Assembly (NCBI GenBank): GCA_024234265.1
Contig: JACKOM010000006.1
Location: 62,001-126,000 of the forward strand
DNA: 64,000 nt
From: Oceanospirillaceae bacterium
GTDB taxonomy: Bacteria > Pseudomonadota > Gammaproteobacteria > Pseudomonadales > Oceanobacteraceae
Direction: 5' to 3'
This document shows, one piece after another, positions 44,826-53,701 of this stretch. The notes beneath the pieces are model-generated. The model was not told the DNA's origin. It ran no database searches and saw only the letters and a program-made list of their open reading frames with translations. Each line of letters opens with the position of its first letter. Positions within the stretch are counted from its first letter, which is position 1. A program made the translations under genes and the position numbers.

Positions 44826-44839
44826 TTAAGAGCCGTTAT

Positions 44840-45391
44840 ATGTGGAACTTGCCAAATTTACTGACCCTCTTACGTGTGATTCTGATTCCGGTGTTGGTGG
44901 CAGTTTATTATTTGCCATTCCAGTGGGCAGGTCTTGCTGCTGCTGTGATGTTTGCTTTGGCGAGCATTACAGACTGGTTTGACGGTTATCTTGCACGCAA
45001 AATGAACCTGATGACGCCATTTGGTGCCTTCCTTGACCCGGTTGCTGATAAGCTGATTGTGGCGGTGGCGCTGGTTGTATTGGTGGAGCGTTACGGCAAT
45101 GTATGGTTAACCTTTGCTGCAACCATCATTATTGGTCGTGAAATTGTTATTTCTGCCCTGCGTGAATGGATGGCTGAGTTGGGTAAGCGGGCCAGTGTGG
45201 CGGTCAGCTATGTTGGTAAGGTTAAAACCCTGATGCAGATGGTGGCGATTACCGGCTTGCTGGGGGTTGATCCGGGTACTCAGTTGGCCGTTGTTGCGCA
45301 GGGGTTGTTGTACATTGCAGCGATCCTGACCCTTTGGTCGATGATGGTTTATTTGCGTGCGGCATGGCCATTCATGTCGGGTTCAAAATAG
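44840..45391 (+). CDS. pgsA: CDP-diacylglycerol-glycerol-3-phosphate 3-phosphatidyltransferase
   Basis: PgsA makes phosphatidylglycerol phosphate, the precursor of PG and cardiolipin. The 183-residue membrane protein has the CDP-alcohol transferase motif (DGYLARKMN, then FGAFLDPVADK, fitting DGx2ARx8Gx3Dx3D) and five to six hydrophobic segments. It follows uvrC by 14 bp. The promoter of the next tRNA gene starts within 40 bp of its end. Confidence 0.97.
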   Translation: MWNLPNLLTLLRVILIPVLVAVYYLPFQWAGLAAAVMFALASITDWFDGYLARKMNLMTPFGAFLDPVADKLIVAVALVVLVERYGNVWLTFAATIIIGREIVISALREWMAELGKRASVAVSYVGKVKTLMQMVAITGLLGVDPGTQLAVVAQGLLYIAAILTLWSMMVYLRAAWPFMSGSK

Positions 45392-45424
45392 TTCTAACCT
45401 CCTAGAATATAAGGAAAAATTTCC

Positions 45425-45452
45425 TTGACAGGCCCTGAAATATAATTAGAAT
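45425..45452 (+). promoter_or_regulatory. Promoter of the tRNA-Gly/Cys/Leu cluster
   Basis: Consensus TTGACA (45425-45430) and TAGAAT (45447-45452), 16 bp apart, are followed by the GC-rich GGGCC, a discriminator typical of stringently controlled stable-RNA genes. It lies 34 bp before tRNA-Gly. Confidence 0.8.
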
Positions 45453-45486
45453 GGGCCACCGTTGAAGGGCATAGCCCAGAGACAAA

Positions 45487-45562
<76 letters not shown>

Positions 45563-45606
45563 AATCATAATTTATGATTTTTCTTGAAGCAGCTAATCAC
45601 TGTTAA

Positions 45607-45680
45607 GGCGCGTTAACAAAGCGGTTATGTAGCGGATTGCAAATCCGCCTAGTCCGGTTCGACTCCGGAACGCGCCTCCA
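45607..45680 (+). tRNA. tRNA-Cys (GCA)
   Basis: A 74-nt tRNA with anticodon GCA at 45639-45641 (stem GCGGA/TCCGC), T-loop TTCGACT and encoded CCA, 44 bp after tRNA-Gly. Confidence 0.98.
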
Positions 45681-45686
45681 CAAAAA

Positions 45687-45773
45687 GCCCGGATGGTGAA
45701 ATAGGTAGACACGAGAGACTTAAAATCTCTTGACCTTACGGTCGTGCCGGTTCGATTCCGGCTCCGGGCACCA
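45687..45773 (+). tRNA. tRNA-Leu (UAA)
   Basis: An 87-nt tRNA with a long variable arm, anticodon TAA at 45721-45723 (loop CTTAAAA), T-loop TTCGATT and encoded CCA, 6 bp after tRNA-Cys. The Gly-Cys-Leu set after pgsA is as in Pseudomonas. Confidence 0.98.
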
Positions 45774-45959
45774 TTTAAATACACTCCTCTCAGCTCTGTA
45801 CCTTAATCCAGTAGTCCGCGAAGCTTAATTGTCTGTGTTCATTTCTGGTAATCCCTTTATCTCGCACTTATTTTTATACCGTTATCTACAGAATGCCGCA
45901 GATTTAAGAAGTCGCCAATGCTGGTCTAAGCTTATGTGACTTGCTCCGGGAGATTGGTT

Positions 45960-48900
45960 TTGAGCCGCGTTCTCTGTTTATTCTTTTTTGCACTGCTTTT
46001 TTGCAGGGGTCTTGCGGCAGAACCTGCCGATGTGACGCTATTGCTGAAATGGGATAACCAATTTCAATTTGCGGGTTTTTATGCAGCGCAATGGCAGGGG
46101 TTTTATCAGGAGGAGGGGTTGAATGTAAAAATTATTCCCCGGGTGCAGCCGGATGGCTCTCTGCTGGATTTGCCTGCCATGATGGCAGCCGGCACGGGTG
46201 ATTTTGCAATTGGTGGCCCCGATATTCTGCAGCTGCGGGATGATGGTTTGCCATTTGTGTTGTTGGCGTGTTTGTTTCAGCGCAGCCCTTTTGCCTTCGT
46301 TGTTCCCGCAAATAGCCATATACGCACACCATCTGACATGGCAAACGCCCGAATCGGGACTTCAAAGGATTTTGGTTTTTTTGAGTTGCGCAGTCTTTTT
46401 AAGCATGAAGGTGTTGGTGTTGGTGCGGTGCGGTGGCAGCCCTACCATTTTGCATTGCAGGGGTTGATTGATGGGGAGGAGGATGTGTCGATCGACTATC
46501 AGGTTTCTGCCGATTGGGCCAGCTATGAAAAAGAATTTCCTGTTCGTTTTATTGCTTCTGAAGATTTTGGTTTGAATTTTTATGGGGATCTTATTTACAC
46601 AAGCAAGAGAATGATAAATGAAAAACCTGCTGTAGTGGCGGCATTTGTCAGGGCGTCCCTCCGGGGGTGGGAGTATGCGCTCGAACATGCAGATGAAATT
46701 TCCCAGCGTATTTCTAATGAGTTGCCCCGCGTATATAAGTATTCGGATATGGCTGCATTTAATCGTCATCAGGCTGAAATTATCCGGCGGTTGATGAATT
46801 ATCCGACAACAACTATCGGGCATGTTAATTTATCCCGTTGGGAAAAAATTCATTTGGCGTTGAAGGATATTGGTGTCGTTAAAGGTGAATTCGACAGTAA
46901 GTCATTTTACTTTTCTTTAGATGATCTTAATTCTGACGGGTATCAGAATTGGATTTTTTGGAGTGTGTTGGGTGTATTTTTGTTTGGGTTGGTTGTTCTT
47001 TCGCTAGTGTTGGAGCGAAAAAGCAGGGTGTCGAAATTCAGGGAGCGTGACTTCAAATCTGCTGTTCATATGTCAGGTGGAATCATGGTAAGAATTTCCC
47101 CTGAAAAACAGTCGATTTGGCTAAGCCGATGGATTGATGGTAGTGATATTGTTGGGTCATCTATTTTTTCTTTTAGTGATTTTTCAAATAGGACGGAAGA
47201 TTCAGAGTTTTCTTTGGTGTGGCTGAAAGGTTTGCCTGAGTCAATGCATTATTCGGATGCTGGTTTTGTATTTGATGTGGCGGGAGATAAAAAATTTTTC
47301 AATCTTAAGGTTAATGAGTCGGCAGAAGAGTCTGGTGTATTAATAGGTATCATGTCGGATGTAACCCCTCAATATAAATATAAAATGAATCTTGAGTATT
47401 TAAATGCGGAGTTAGATGGCCGGGTAAATGAAGCCTTGATGCAGTATCGCATGGCCATAAGTGATTTAGAGCAAACAAAATACATGTTGCAAACAGTGCT
47501 GGATACATTACCTGTTAGTGTGTTTTGGAAGGATAAAGAAGGTGGGTTTCTGGGTTGTAATGTTGCATTTGCGAGGGATGCAGGAATTACTTCTTCAGCA
47601 CAGGTTCAGGGATTAACGAACAATGATATGCCTTGGTCTGAAGAAGAAAAGAGGCGTTGTTTGGATGAGGAGAATTCCGTTCTGGAGGGAGGGGGTGGAC
47701 GGATAGGTTTGGATGAAAAACGCATTCTGGCAGACGGCAGTATCCGTCATTTGAAGTTTTCACGTATTCCTTTGCTGGACTCGGAAAATAGAGTAGAGGG
47801 CGTGTTAGGTGTATATCAGGATGTGACGTCTGAATATGCTGCAATGCTTGAAAATCAGCAAAAAACGAGTTTGCTGGCAGCAGTTAATGGCAGGTTGTTG
47901 TCCGTTCTGAATAGTTCCCCTGACATTATATTCTTTAAGGATTATGCGGATTCAGAAGGTCAGTACCTGGGGTGCAATAAGTCGTTTGAAGAGTGGGTTG
48001 GCCTAGGACAGGAAGAGATAGTTGGGCGTACGGATGTAGATATTTTTCCTCCAGATAAGGCCAAAACTTATCAGGATGAAGATATGAACATACTGATGCA
48101 GGGGCGGCGTATTACAAAAGAAGGTTGGTTGGTGTTTTCATCGGGCCGTAAAGTATTTATGGAGACAGTGAAGGCGCCAATTTATGATGAAAATAATCAT
48201 ATTGTAGGTGTGCTAGGAATTGGTCGTGATAATACAGCTAGGCGACAGGCGGAAAGTTTGTATCGCACTATTTATTCTGTGAGTCATGATGCATATCTGC
48301 TTATTGATGCTAAAGGGGCTATTGAGTCCTGTAATAGGGCTGCAGTTAAGTTGTTGGGTGGTATTACAGAAACAGATTTGCTTGGTTTATTTCCCATAAA
48401 AGATTTATCGCCTGAAGAGCAGGCCGACGGTGTTTCTTCAAGGATAAAGGTAAAAGAATACCACGACATTCTTAATGAAAAAGGCACTGTATTGTTTGAT
48501 TGGGTGCATAAAAAAATATCGGGTGAGCTTGTATATACGCAGGTTTTTTTAGTGCGTTTGTCGGGTGATAATGATGGGCATATTTTTGTTCAGTTGCATA
48601 ATTTAACTGATAGGGTTGAAAGGCAGAATCAGCTTGAGTATGCGCGGCGTTTGGCGGAAGAGGCTGATAAGGCTAAGTCTGGCTTCCTAGCAAATATTAG
48701 TCATGAAATTCGCACGCCATTGAATGCGATTCTGGGGTTTGCTCAGTTGGCTGTGCATAATAAAGACAATGTGGGTGCTTATGTTGATAGGATTAATAAG
48801 TCAGCTAAGCAGTTGCTGGGTATTATTAATGATACGCTTGATTTCGCTAAGATTGAATCTGGTAAATTTGATTTGGAGTTGCGTGAATTTGATTTGCAGT

Positions 48901-49748
48901 CGCTGGTTGAGGATGTTTCTGATTTATATTCTGTGTCTGCACAAATAAAGAAAATATATTTTAGTGTTGAGAATCATGTTGGGCATTTTTATTGCCGTGG
49001 TGATGATGTGCGAATTAAACAGATTTTGAGTAATCTTCTCAGTAATGCTATTAAATTTACACAGAGTGGTGAGGTTAAATTCAGTATCTTTCGCACTCAT
49101 GGGAGTGTTGTGTTTAATGTTGAAGATCAGGGTATAGGTATGAATCCTGAGCAGTTAGATAAATTATTTAAACCTTTTAGTCAGGCAGATGTGTCGACAA
49201 CCCGTATATTTGGTGGTACGGGCCTTGGTTTGTCGATTGTTAAAAAATTGGTCGAAATGATGAATGGGGAAATCTCCGTAAGTAGTCAGGAGGGGCGGGG
49301 AAGCTGTTTTTCCGTATCGCTTCCCCTGTCGGAGGTAATAATGCCTGTTGTTGCCAATACAGCACAGGATTGCCCGGATCTTACTGGTAAGTGTCTGCTT
49401 TTGGTTGAAGATAATGAGATTAATCAGATAGTCGCTCAGGAGATGCTTGCTTCAACCAATGCCCATATTGTGACCTGTAATAACGGCCTGGAAGCTGTTG
49501 AGTATTTGCAGGGGCATGAAGTGGATTTGGTGATTATGGATATACAGATGCCGGTGATGGATGGTTATGAGGCTACCCGTCGTATTCGTCAGCGTTTTAC
49601 GGCTGTTGAGTTGCCGGTAATTGCCATGACGGCCAATGCCATGGTCCATGAACGTCAGGAGGGTATGGCCTGTGGCATGAATGATTATGTTACTAAGCCC
49701 ATCGATCAGGGTCTTTTGTACGCTGTGTTGGCAACTTGGTTGGCCTGA
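45960..49748 (+). CDS. Hybrid sensor kinase with periplasmic NMT1/THI5-like binding domain and PAS domains
   Basis: About 1262 residues. In order, counted from a possible GTG at 45936: signal peptide (LFFFALLFCRGLAA), a periplasmic NMT1/THI5-like solute-binding domain (about 30-320; VTLLLKWDNQFQFAGFYAAQ, AAGTGDFAIGGPDIL), one membrane helix (339-360), a linker, three PAS domains (LDTLPVSVFWKDKEGGFLGC, LNSSPDIIFFKDY, DAYLLIDAKGAIESCN), HisKA with H923 in NISHEIRTPLN, ATPase (GGTGLGLSIVKKL) and a receiver with D1202. The domain binds pyrimidines, sulfonates or similar molecules in relatives, so it may sense a nutrient directly. TTG 45960 has GGGAGA 6 bp upstream and is my choice. Codon use is T-rich, unlike its neighbours. 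Confidence 0.9.
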   Translation: MSRVLCLFFFALLFCRGLAAEPADVTLLLKWDNQFQFAGFYAAQWQGFYQEEGLNVKIIPRVQPDGSLLDLPAMMAAGTGDFAIGGPDILQLRDDGLPFVLLACLFQRSPFAFVVPANSHIRTPSDMANARIGTSKDFGFFELRSLFKHEGVGVGAVRWQPYHFALQGLIDGEEDVSIDYQVSADWASYEKEFPVRFIASEDFGLNFYGDLIYTSKRMINEKPAVVAAFVRASLRGWEYALEHADEISQRISNELPRVYKYSDMAAFNRHQAEIIRRLMNYPTTTIGHVNLSRWEKIHLALKDIGVVKGEFDSKSFYFSLDDLNSDGYQNWIFWSVLGVFLFGLVVLSLVLERKSRVSKFRERDFKSAVHMSGGIMVRISPEKQSIWLSRWIDGSDIVGSSIFSFSDFSNRTEDSEFSLVWLKGLPESMHYSDAGFVFDVAGDKKFFNLKVNESAEESGVLIGIMSDVTPQYKYKMNLEYLNAELDGRVNEALMQYRMAISDLEQTKYMLQTVLDTLPVSVFWKDKEGGFLGCNVAFARDAGITSSAQVQGLTNNDMPWSEEEKRRCLDEENSVLEGGGGRIGLDEKRILADGSIRHLKFSRIPLLDSENRVEGVLGVYQDVTSEYAAMLENQQKTSLLAAVNGRLLSVLNSSPDIIFFKDYADSEGQYLGCNKSFEEWVGLGQEEIVGRTDVDIFPPDKAKTYQDEDMNILMQGRRITKEGWLVFSSGRKVFMETVKAPIYDENNHIVGVLGIGRDNTARRQAESLYRTIYSVSHDAYLLIDAKGAIESCNRAAVKLLGGITETDLLGLFPIKDLSPEEQADGVSSRIKVKEYHDILNEKGTVLFDWVHKKISGELVYTQVFLVRLSGDNDGHIFVQLHNLTDRVERQNQLEYARRLAEEADKAKSGFLANISHEIRTPLNAILGFAQLAVHNKDNVGAYVDRINKSAKQLLGIINDTLDFAKIESGKFDLELREFDLQSLVEDVSDLYSVSAQIKKIYFSVENHVGHFYCRGDDVRIKQILSNLLSNAIKFTQSGEVKFSIFRTHGSVVFNVEDQGIGMNPEQLDKLFKPFSQADVSTTRIFGGTGLGLSIVKKLVEMMNGEISVSSQEGRGSCFSVSLPLSEVIMPVVANTAQDCPDLTGKCLLLVEDNEINQIVAQEMLASTNAHIVTCNNGLEAVEYLQGHEVDLVIMDIQMPVMDGYEATRRIRQRFTAVELPVIAMTANAMVHERQEGMACGMNDYVTKPIDQGLLYAVLATWLA

Positions 49749-49802
49749 TGTGGCGCAAATGCGGCATAGGCAGGCGGGTATTAAGTCGGTATCATCGTTT
49801 GT

Positions 49803-49824
49803 TTATAAACTAAACAGTTTATAA
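49803..49824 (+). promoter_or_regulatory. Operator-like palindrome over a -10 box
   Basis: TTATAAACT (49803-49811) and AGTTTATAA (49816-49824) form a perfect 9-bp inverted repeat with a 4-base spacer. Its right arm overlaps a consensus TATAAT (49820-49825), a position where a bound protein would block RNA polymerase. It lies about 85 bp before the next gene. The binding protein is unknown. Confidence 0.6.
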
Positions 49825-49908
49825 TGTGCCTTAGCGGGAGTGGTGGTTACAGGAGTAACGCCCATGCTGAGGTAACAGGCGTCGGTTTTGCCTGACAGGG
49901 ATGTGTTT

Positions 49909-51117
49909 ATGGCGCGTTTTCTAAATTTAATTCTGCTTGTTTGCTGCTCTGGCCTGGTTTGGTCGGATCAGCTTATGCTGAATGGCAGTGCTCCCTATGC
50001 ATACCTGAATCAGGAATATTATGTGGTAGGTCTTTACCTGCCCCATGCATCTTCTGACCCTCTTTATATTTTCTCAGATCAAACCCCGAAAAAAATCCGT
50101 ATGGTGATTAGTGCCAATCGCTGGTCTGTGCGTATGTGGGCGCGGGATTGGCAAGATAACTTCTCTATTAATAACTCTGTTGCGAATGTGTCTGAACGGG
50201 TGCAGGGTGCATTAGAAAACTTTGTTTCTCTGCCCCGTGAAGATCTACTGCGTGGAGATGAAATTACAGTGGAGTATGCTCCCGGGCGGGGTAGTGCTCT
50301 GCGTTTTAATGGCGATATAGTGTTTGTCGATCCGGCGCCATCGCTGATTAATGCATTTTTGAGTGTGTGGATAGGTGAATTGCCGCCGTCCCGGGAATTT
50401 CGCCAGCGCCTGCTGGCGGGCGATGGGACATCACATTCGATTCTGGAGTTGGGGGTCATTCCTACGGATAGATTGCATATCTACGCCGGCTGGATGCGGC
50501 AGGATGAAGAAAGACGTCTTGCGCAGCAGGCTGAGGAAGCAAGGCTTGCCGCCGAAAAGGATTTGCGCGCCCATCAGGCTGAACAGTTACGCCTTGCTGA
50601 ATTGCGGGCCGCCCAGGAGCGTCAGTTGGCGAAATTACGTGCTGAAGCGGAGCAAAAAGAAAAACAGTCTGCGCTTAAAGTCGCCCCAGCCCCTGTTAGC
50701 TCATTGCCTGTTGTGTCGCCTGTGGTTGTACAGGCAAAACCCCCGGCTGTGCTCGCCACAGAACAATATTATTTTCTGCAGTTACTGCGCTGGAAGATTT
50801 ATAAAGCTTTTATCAATGAAATTAATCCGGATGTGGGGGTGTTGAGTCGTGCGGGGGGGGTTGTGCGTTGTGAGTTTTATGTCGATCGTCAAGGGAGGGT
50901 TGTGCGTCTGTCGCTCGAAGAAACAGAGGTGAAAAAAGTTTTTGCAGATGAGGTGGTGCGTGCTATCCATGTTGTTGCGCCAAGAATAAAGGCGCCGGAT
51001 GAATTGGAAGGGAAAAAATGGCAAATCAATATGGAATATGATTTTGCCCTTGAGCGCCAGGCTCAGCATGTTATTGCGATGCCGCAGCGCCCTGAGTCTC
51101 TGGCGGTTTCAGAGTAA
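49909..51117 (+). CDS. Exported protein: chalcone-isomerase-like domain, coiled coil and TonB-C-like domain
   Basis: The 402-residue protein has a signal peptide (FLNLILLVCCSGLVWS), then residues 20-190 that resemble the bacterial chalcone-isomerase-like domain (YYVVGLYLPHASSDPLYIF, GDEITVEYAPGRGSALRFNG, SVWIGELPPSREFRQRLL), a charged coiled coil (about 200-250, Glu/Ala/Arg/Gln-rich), a Pro/Val linker, and a C-terminal TonB-C-like fold (AGGVVRCEFYVDRQGRVVRL, then AIHVVAPRIKAPDEL). TonB-C domains contact outer-membrane partners, but there is no N-terminal membrane anchor of the TonB type beyond the signal sequence. ATG 49909 is placed after AGGGATG. I do not know this combination and cannot name a function. 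Confidence 0.8.
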   Translation: MARFLNLILLVCCSGLVWSDQLMLNGSAPYAYLNQEYYVVGLYLPHASSDPLYIFSDQTPKKIRMVISANRWSVRMWARDWQDNFSINNSVANVSERVQGALENFVSLPREDLLRGDEITVEYAPGRGSALRFNGDIVFVDPAPSLINAFLSVWIGELPPSREFRQRLLAGDGTSHSILELGVIPTDRLHIYAGWMRQDEERRLAQQAEEARLAAEKDLRAHQAEQLRLAELRAAQERQLAKLRAEAEQKEKQSALKVAPAPVSSLPVVSPVVVQAKPPAVLATEQYYFLQLLRWKIYKAFINEINPDVGVLSRAGGVVRCEFYVDRQGRVVRLSLEETEVKKVFADEVVRAIHVVAPRIKAPDELEGKKWQINMEYDFALERQAQHVIAMPQRPESLAVSE

Positions 51118-51118
51118 A

Positions 51119-51562
51119 TTATTTATTAATTTGGGATTCCTTTGCGCTGAGTTTTCCCTGAATAAACTCGCTGTGGCGCAGATGAATCAAATCTGCGATG
51201 CGGCGGATAATATGCTCCTCATATTGATCAACCTGTCCATCGGCATAGGCCATATGCCACAGCTGTAATAACAATTCTTTTTTCTGTTCCAGATTAAATT
51301 GCTCGTTAATATGGCGGGTGAATTTGTGCAGGGATTCCGCGTTGTCAACGCTGTGGATTGTTTCGCGGATGATGTTTTTTATATCTTCCGCGGGGAGTTG
51401 GGTTAATTTACCCAGGGTGGTTTCAAGCAGGATCATTTCGCTCGCATCTATGTGATCATCCGCCCTGGCAACCTCCAGCAGCAGGGCTGCAACCATGCGG
51501 TTGGTGTCCTGTGCTGTGTTGGCGGGTTCTTCATCAAGCAGCGATTTGAGCCATTTGATCAT
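51119..51562 (-). CDS. TerB-family protein
   Basis: The 147-residue helical protein matches the TerB/DjlA N-terminal-like fold: two acidic metal-binding helical repeats are visible (LLEVARADDHIDASEMILLE and LWHMAYADGQVDQYEEHIIR). The family was first linked to tellurite resistance, but most members have no known role and no other ter gene is here. Its ATG overlaps the tal stop by four bases, so it is translated with transaldolase. Confidence 0.9.
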   Translation of the reverse strand: MIKWLKSLLDEEPANTAQDTNRMVAALLLEVARADDHIDASEMILLETTLGKLTQLPAEDIKNIIRETIHSVDNAESLHKFTRHINEQFNLEQKKELLLQLWHMAYADGQVDQYEEHIIRRIADLIHLRHSEFIQGKLSAKESQINK

Positions 51563-52512
51563 AAATATTCTTTGTCCAGATATTGTTCGAGTTTAATCAG
51601 GTCGGCGGCAAAATTGCGGATACCTTCGGCAAGTTTTTCGGTAGCCATGGCGTCCTGATTTAAATGCCAGCGAAATTGTGCTTCAGTTAAAGCCGGCCAT
51701 TTGTCGTGTTCGCTGCTGACCTGTGCATTTAATTTCTGCTCAATATTGCCCGTATTTTGTGAAAGCTCTTCCAGTAGCTGTGGGCTGATGGTGAGTTTAT
51801 CGCAACCGGCCAGTTCAATAATTTCCTGGGTATTACGGAAGCTTGCGCCCATGACGATGGTTGGATAACCATGGGTTTTGTAATAGCGGTAAATTTCACT
51901 CACAGAGCGCACGCCTGGATCATTACTGCCGCTGAAATCGGTATCGGCTTGTTTGGTTTTGTGCCAGTCAAGGATGCGCCCTACAAACGGGGAGATCAGT
52001 GTAACGCCTGCCTGGGCGCAGGCAACCGCCTGGCAGAAACTGAACAGCAGGGTGAGATTACACTTGATATTTTCTTGCTCAAGAATTCGCGCAGCTTCAA
52101 TGCCTTCCCAGGTGGCAGCAATTTTAATCAGAATGCGCTCCCGTGGCAGGCCATTGCTTTCATACAATTCAATCAGGCGGCGGGCGCGGGCAATAGTGGC
52201 ATCTTTATCAAATGACAGGCGTGCATCCACTTCTGTGGATACATAACCCGGTACAATCGCGAGGATTTCGCGGCCAATGTCTACCGCTAATTTGTCCAGG
52301 CATAACGCCATGGTGTTTGTACTGTTTTGTGTTTTGGCCCAGTCCACTGCTTTTTTGACTAGAGGTTGATACTGGGGTAGCAGGGCGGCTTTATAAATCA
52401 GGGATGGGTTGGTCGTGGCGTCTTGGGGTTTAAATTGTGCAATTGCCTGAATGTCGCCGGTATCGGCTACCACGGACGTCATGGTTTTGAGTTGTGCGAG
52501 TTGAGTTTGCAT
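51559..52512 (-). CDS. tal: Transaldolase
   Basis: Transaldolase of the non-oxidative pentose-phosphate pathway moves a three-carbon unit between sugar phosphates. The 317-residue protein has the TalB length and motifs: QDATTNPSLIYKAA, the Schiff-base lysine K130 in RILIKIAATWEG, NLTLLFSFCQA, and SPFVGRILDWH. ATG 52512 was chosen because it gives exactly the TalB length; the frame upstream adds nine residues. It is co-transcribed with the TerB-like gene; dusA lies 39 bp upstream on the same strand. Confidence 0.97.
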   Translation of the reverse strand: MQTQLAQLKTMTSVVADTGDIQAIAQFKPQDATTNPSLIYKAALLPQYQPLVKKAVDWAKTQNSTNTMALCLDKLAVDIGREILAIVPGYVSTEVDARLSFDKDATIARARRLIELYESNGLPRERILIKIAATWEGIEAARILEQENIKCNLTLLFSFCQAVACAQAGVTLISPFVGRILDWHKTKQADTDFSGSNDPGVRSVSEIYRYYKTHGYPTIVMGASFRNTQEIIELAGCDKLTISPQLLEELSQNTGNIEQKLNAQVSSEHDKWPALTEAQFRWHLNQDAMATEKLAEGIRNFAADLIKLEQYLDKEYL

Positions 52513-52551
52513 GATCCCTGCCTTTTGTTTTTCCAGCACTTTCCTTAAATA

Positions 52552-53553
52552 TCAAATACTTGTCAATTCGCGGGGTACAAAAGCCAGGGCTTCTTTGATC
52601 AGGCTCAGGCCGGCGTCTTTGCGGTGGCTGTTTTCGCTGATATGGCGGCGGAACTGACGGGCGCCGGGCAGGCCATTAAAGATACCGAGAATATGGCGGC
52701 TCATATAGGCGATGCGATTTCCTTTTTGCAGCTCTGCTTCCATGTAAGGGAAAAAGGCCTCGACGACTTCGTGCCGGCTCTGGCTGAAGGGGGCTTTACC
52801 GTAAAACCTCCCGTCCACTTCGCTTAAAATCCACGGGTTGTGGTATGCCTCGCGTCCAACCATTACACCATCTACGTGTTGCAGTTGTTGTTGCATGGTA
52901 TCTAAATCGGCCAGGCCGCCGTTGAGGATGATTTCCAGGTCGGGGAATGACTTTTTAATGTCGTGCACAAACTCATAAGTCAGTGGCGGGATTTCGCGGT
53001 TTTCCTTGGGGGATAGTCCCTGCAGGATGGCTTTGCGCGCATGAATAATAAATGTGTGTGTGCCGGCCTGGTGGATGCGTTCCACAAAGCGATAGAGATG
53101 ATCGTAGTCGGCCATATCATCAATCCCGGTGCGGTGTTTGATGGTGACAGGCACTGAGCAGTTTTCTGCCATGGCCTGCATACAGTCCGCTACTAGTTCG
53201 GGGTGAGCCATCAGGCAGGCGCCAATCATGTTGTTTTGCACGCGATCCGAGGGGCAGCCAACGTTCAGGTTGATCTCGTCATAACCAAATTCTTCGCCAA
53301 TTTTTGCGGCTCGGGCCAGCTCCCCCGGGTTGCTGCCACCTAATTGCAGGGCAACCGGGTGTTCGCTGTTATTGAATTGCAGGTAGCGCTGCGGGTCGTT
53401 ATTTAGAATGGCACCTGTGGTGACCATTTCACTGTATAACACGGCTTCTTTTGTCAGCAGGCGCCAGAAGGCCCGGCAATGTCTGTCCGACCAGTCCATC
53501 ATGGGTGCGGTTGTGAAGGTGCGATTGAGGGGGGTGGAGGACTGCTTAACCAT
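52552..53553 (-). CDS. dusA: tRNA-dihydrouridine(20/20a) synthase DusA
   Basis: DusA reduces uridine 20 and 20a of tRNA using FMN and NADPH. The 333-residue protein begins with the typical FTTAPMMDWSDRHCRAFWR and has INLNVGCPSDRVQ with the catalytic cysteine, KHRTGIDD and ILNGGL. ATG 53553 fits the family length. The frame is open for 69 further codons, but that stretch is unrelated and crosses the gltX promoter. Divergent from gltX. Confidence 0.96.
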   Translation of the reverse strand: MVKQSSTPLNRTFTTAPMMDWSDRHCRAFWRLLTKEAVLYSEMVTTGAILNNDPQRYLQFNNSEHPVALQLGGSNPGELARAAKIGEEFGYDEINLNVGCPSDRVQNNMIGACLMAHPELVADCMQAMAENCSVPVTIKHRTGIDDMADYDHLYRFVERIHQAGTHTFIIHARKAILQGLSPKENREIPPLTYEFVHDIKKSFPDLEIILNGGLADLDTMQQQLQHVDGVMVGREAYHNPWILSEVDGRFYGKAPFSQSRHEVVEAFFPYMEAELQKGNRIAYMSRHILGIFNGLPGARQFRRHISENSHRKDAGLSLIKEALAFVPRELTSI

Positions 53554-53640
53554 GGAGAACGATGTGCCTTTTGTAACGCTGCGGCAGTGCCGCGAAATGG
53601 CGCGATTATACACGAGTTTTTTCATGGCTGGCTTATCGGC

Positions 53641-53669
53641 TTGGAGCCTGTGGGCTGAGGCCTTATAAT
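53641..53669 (+). promoter_or_regulatory. Promoter of gltX
   Basis: TTGGAG (53641-53646), 17-bp spacer, perfect TATAAT (53664-53669), ending 32 bp before the gltX ATG. Confidence 0.75.
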
Positions 53670-53701
53670 CGCCCGTTTTCACCCAATTGCTGAGATTTTC
53701 C

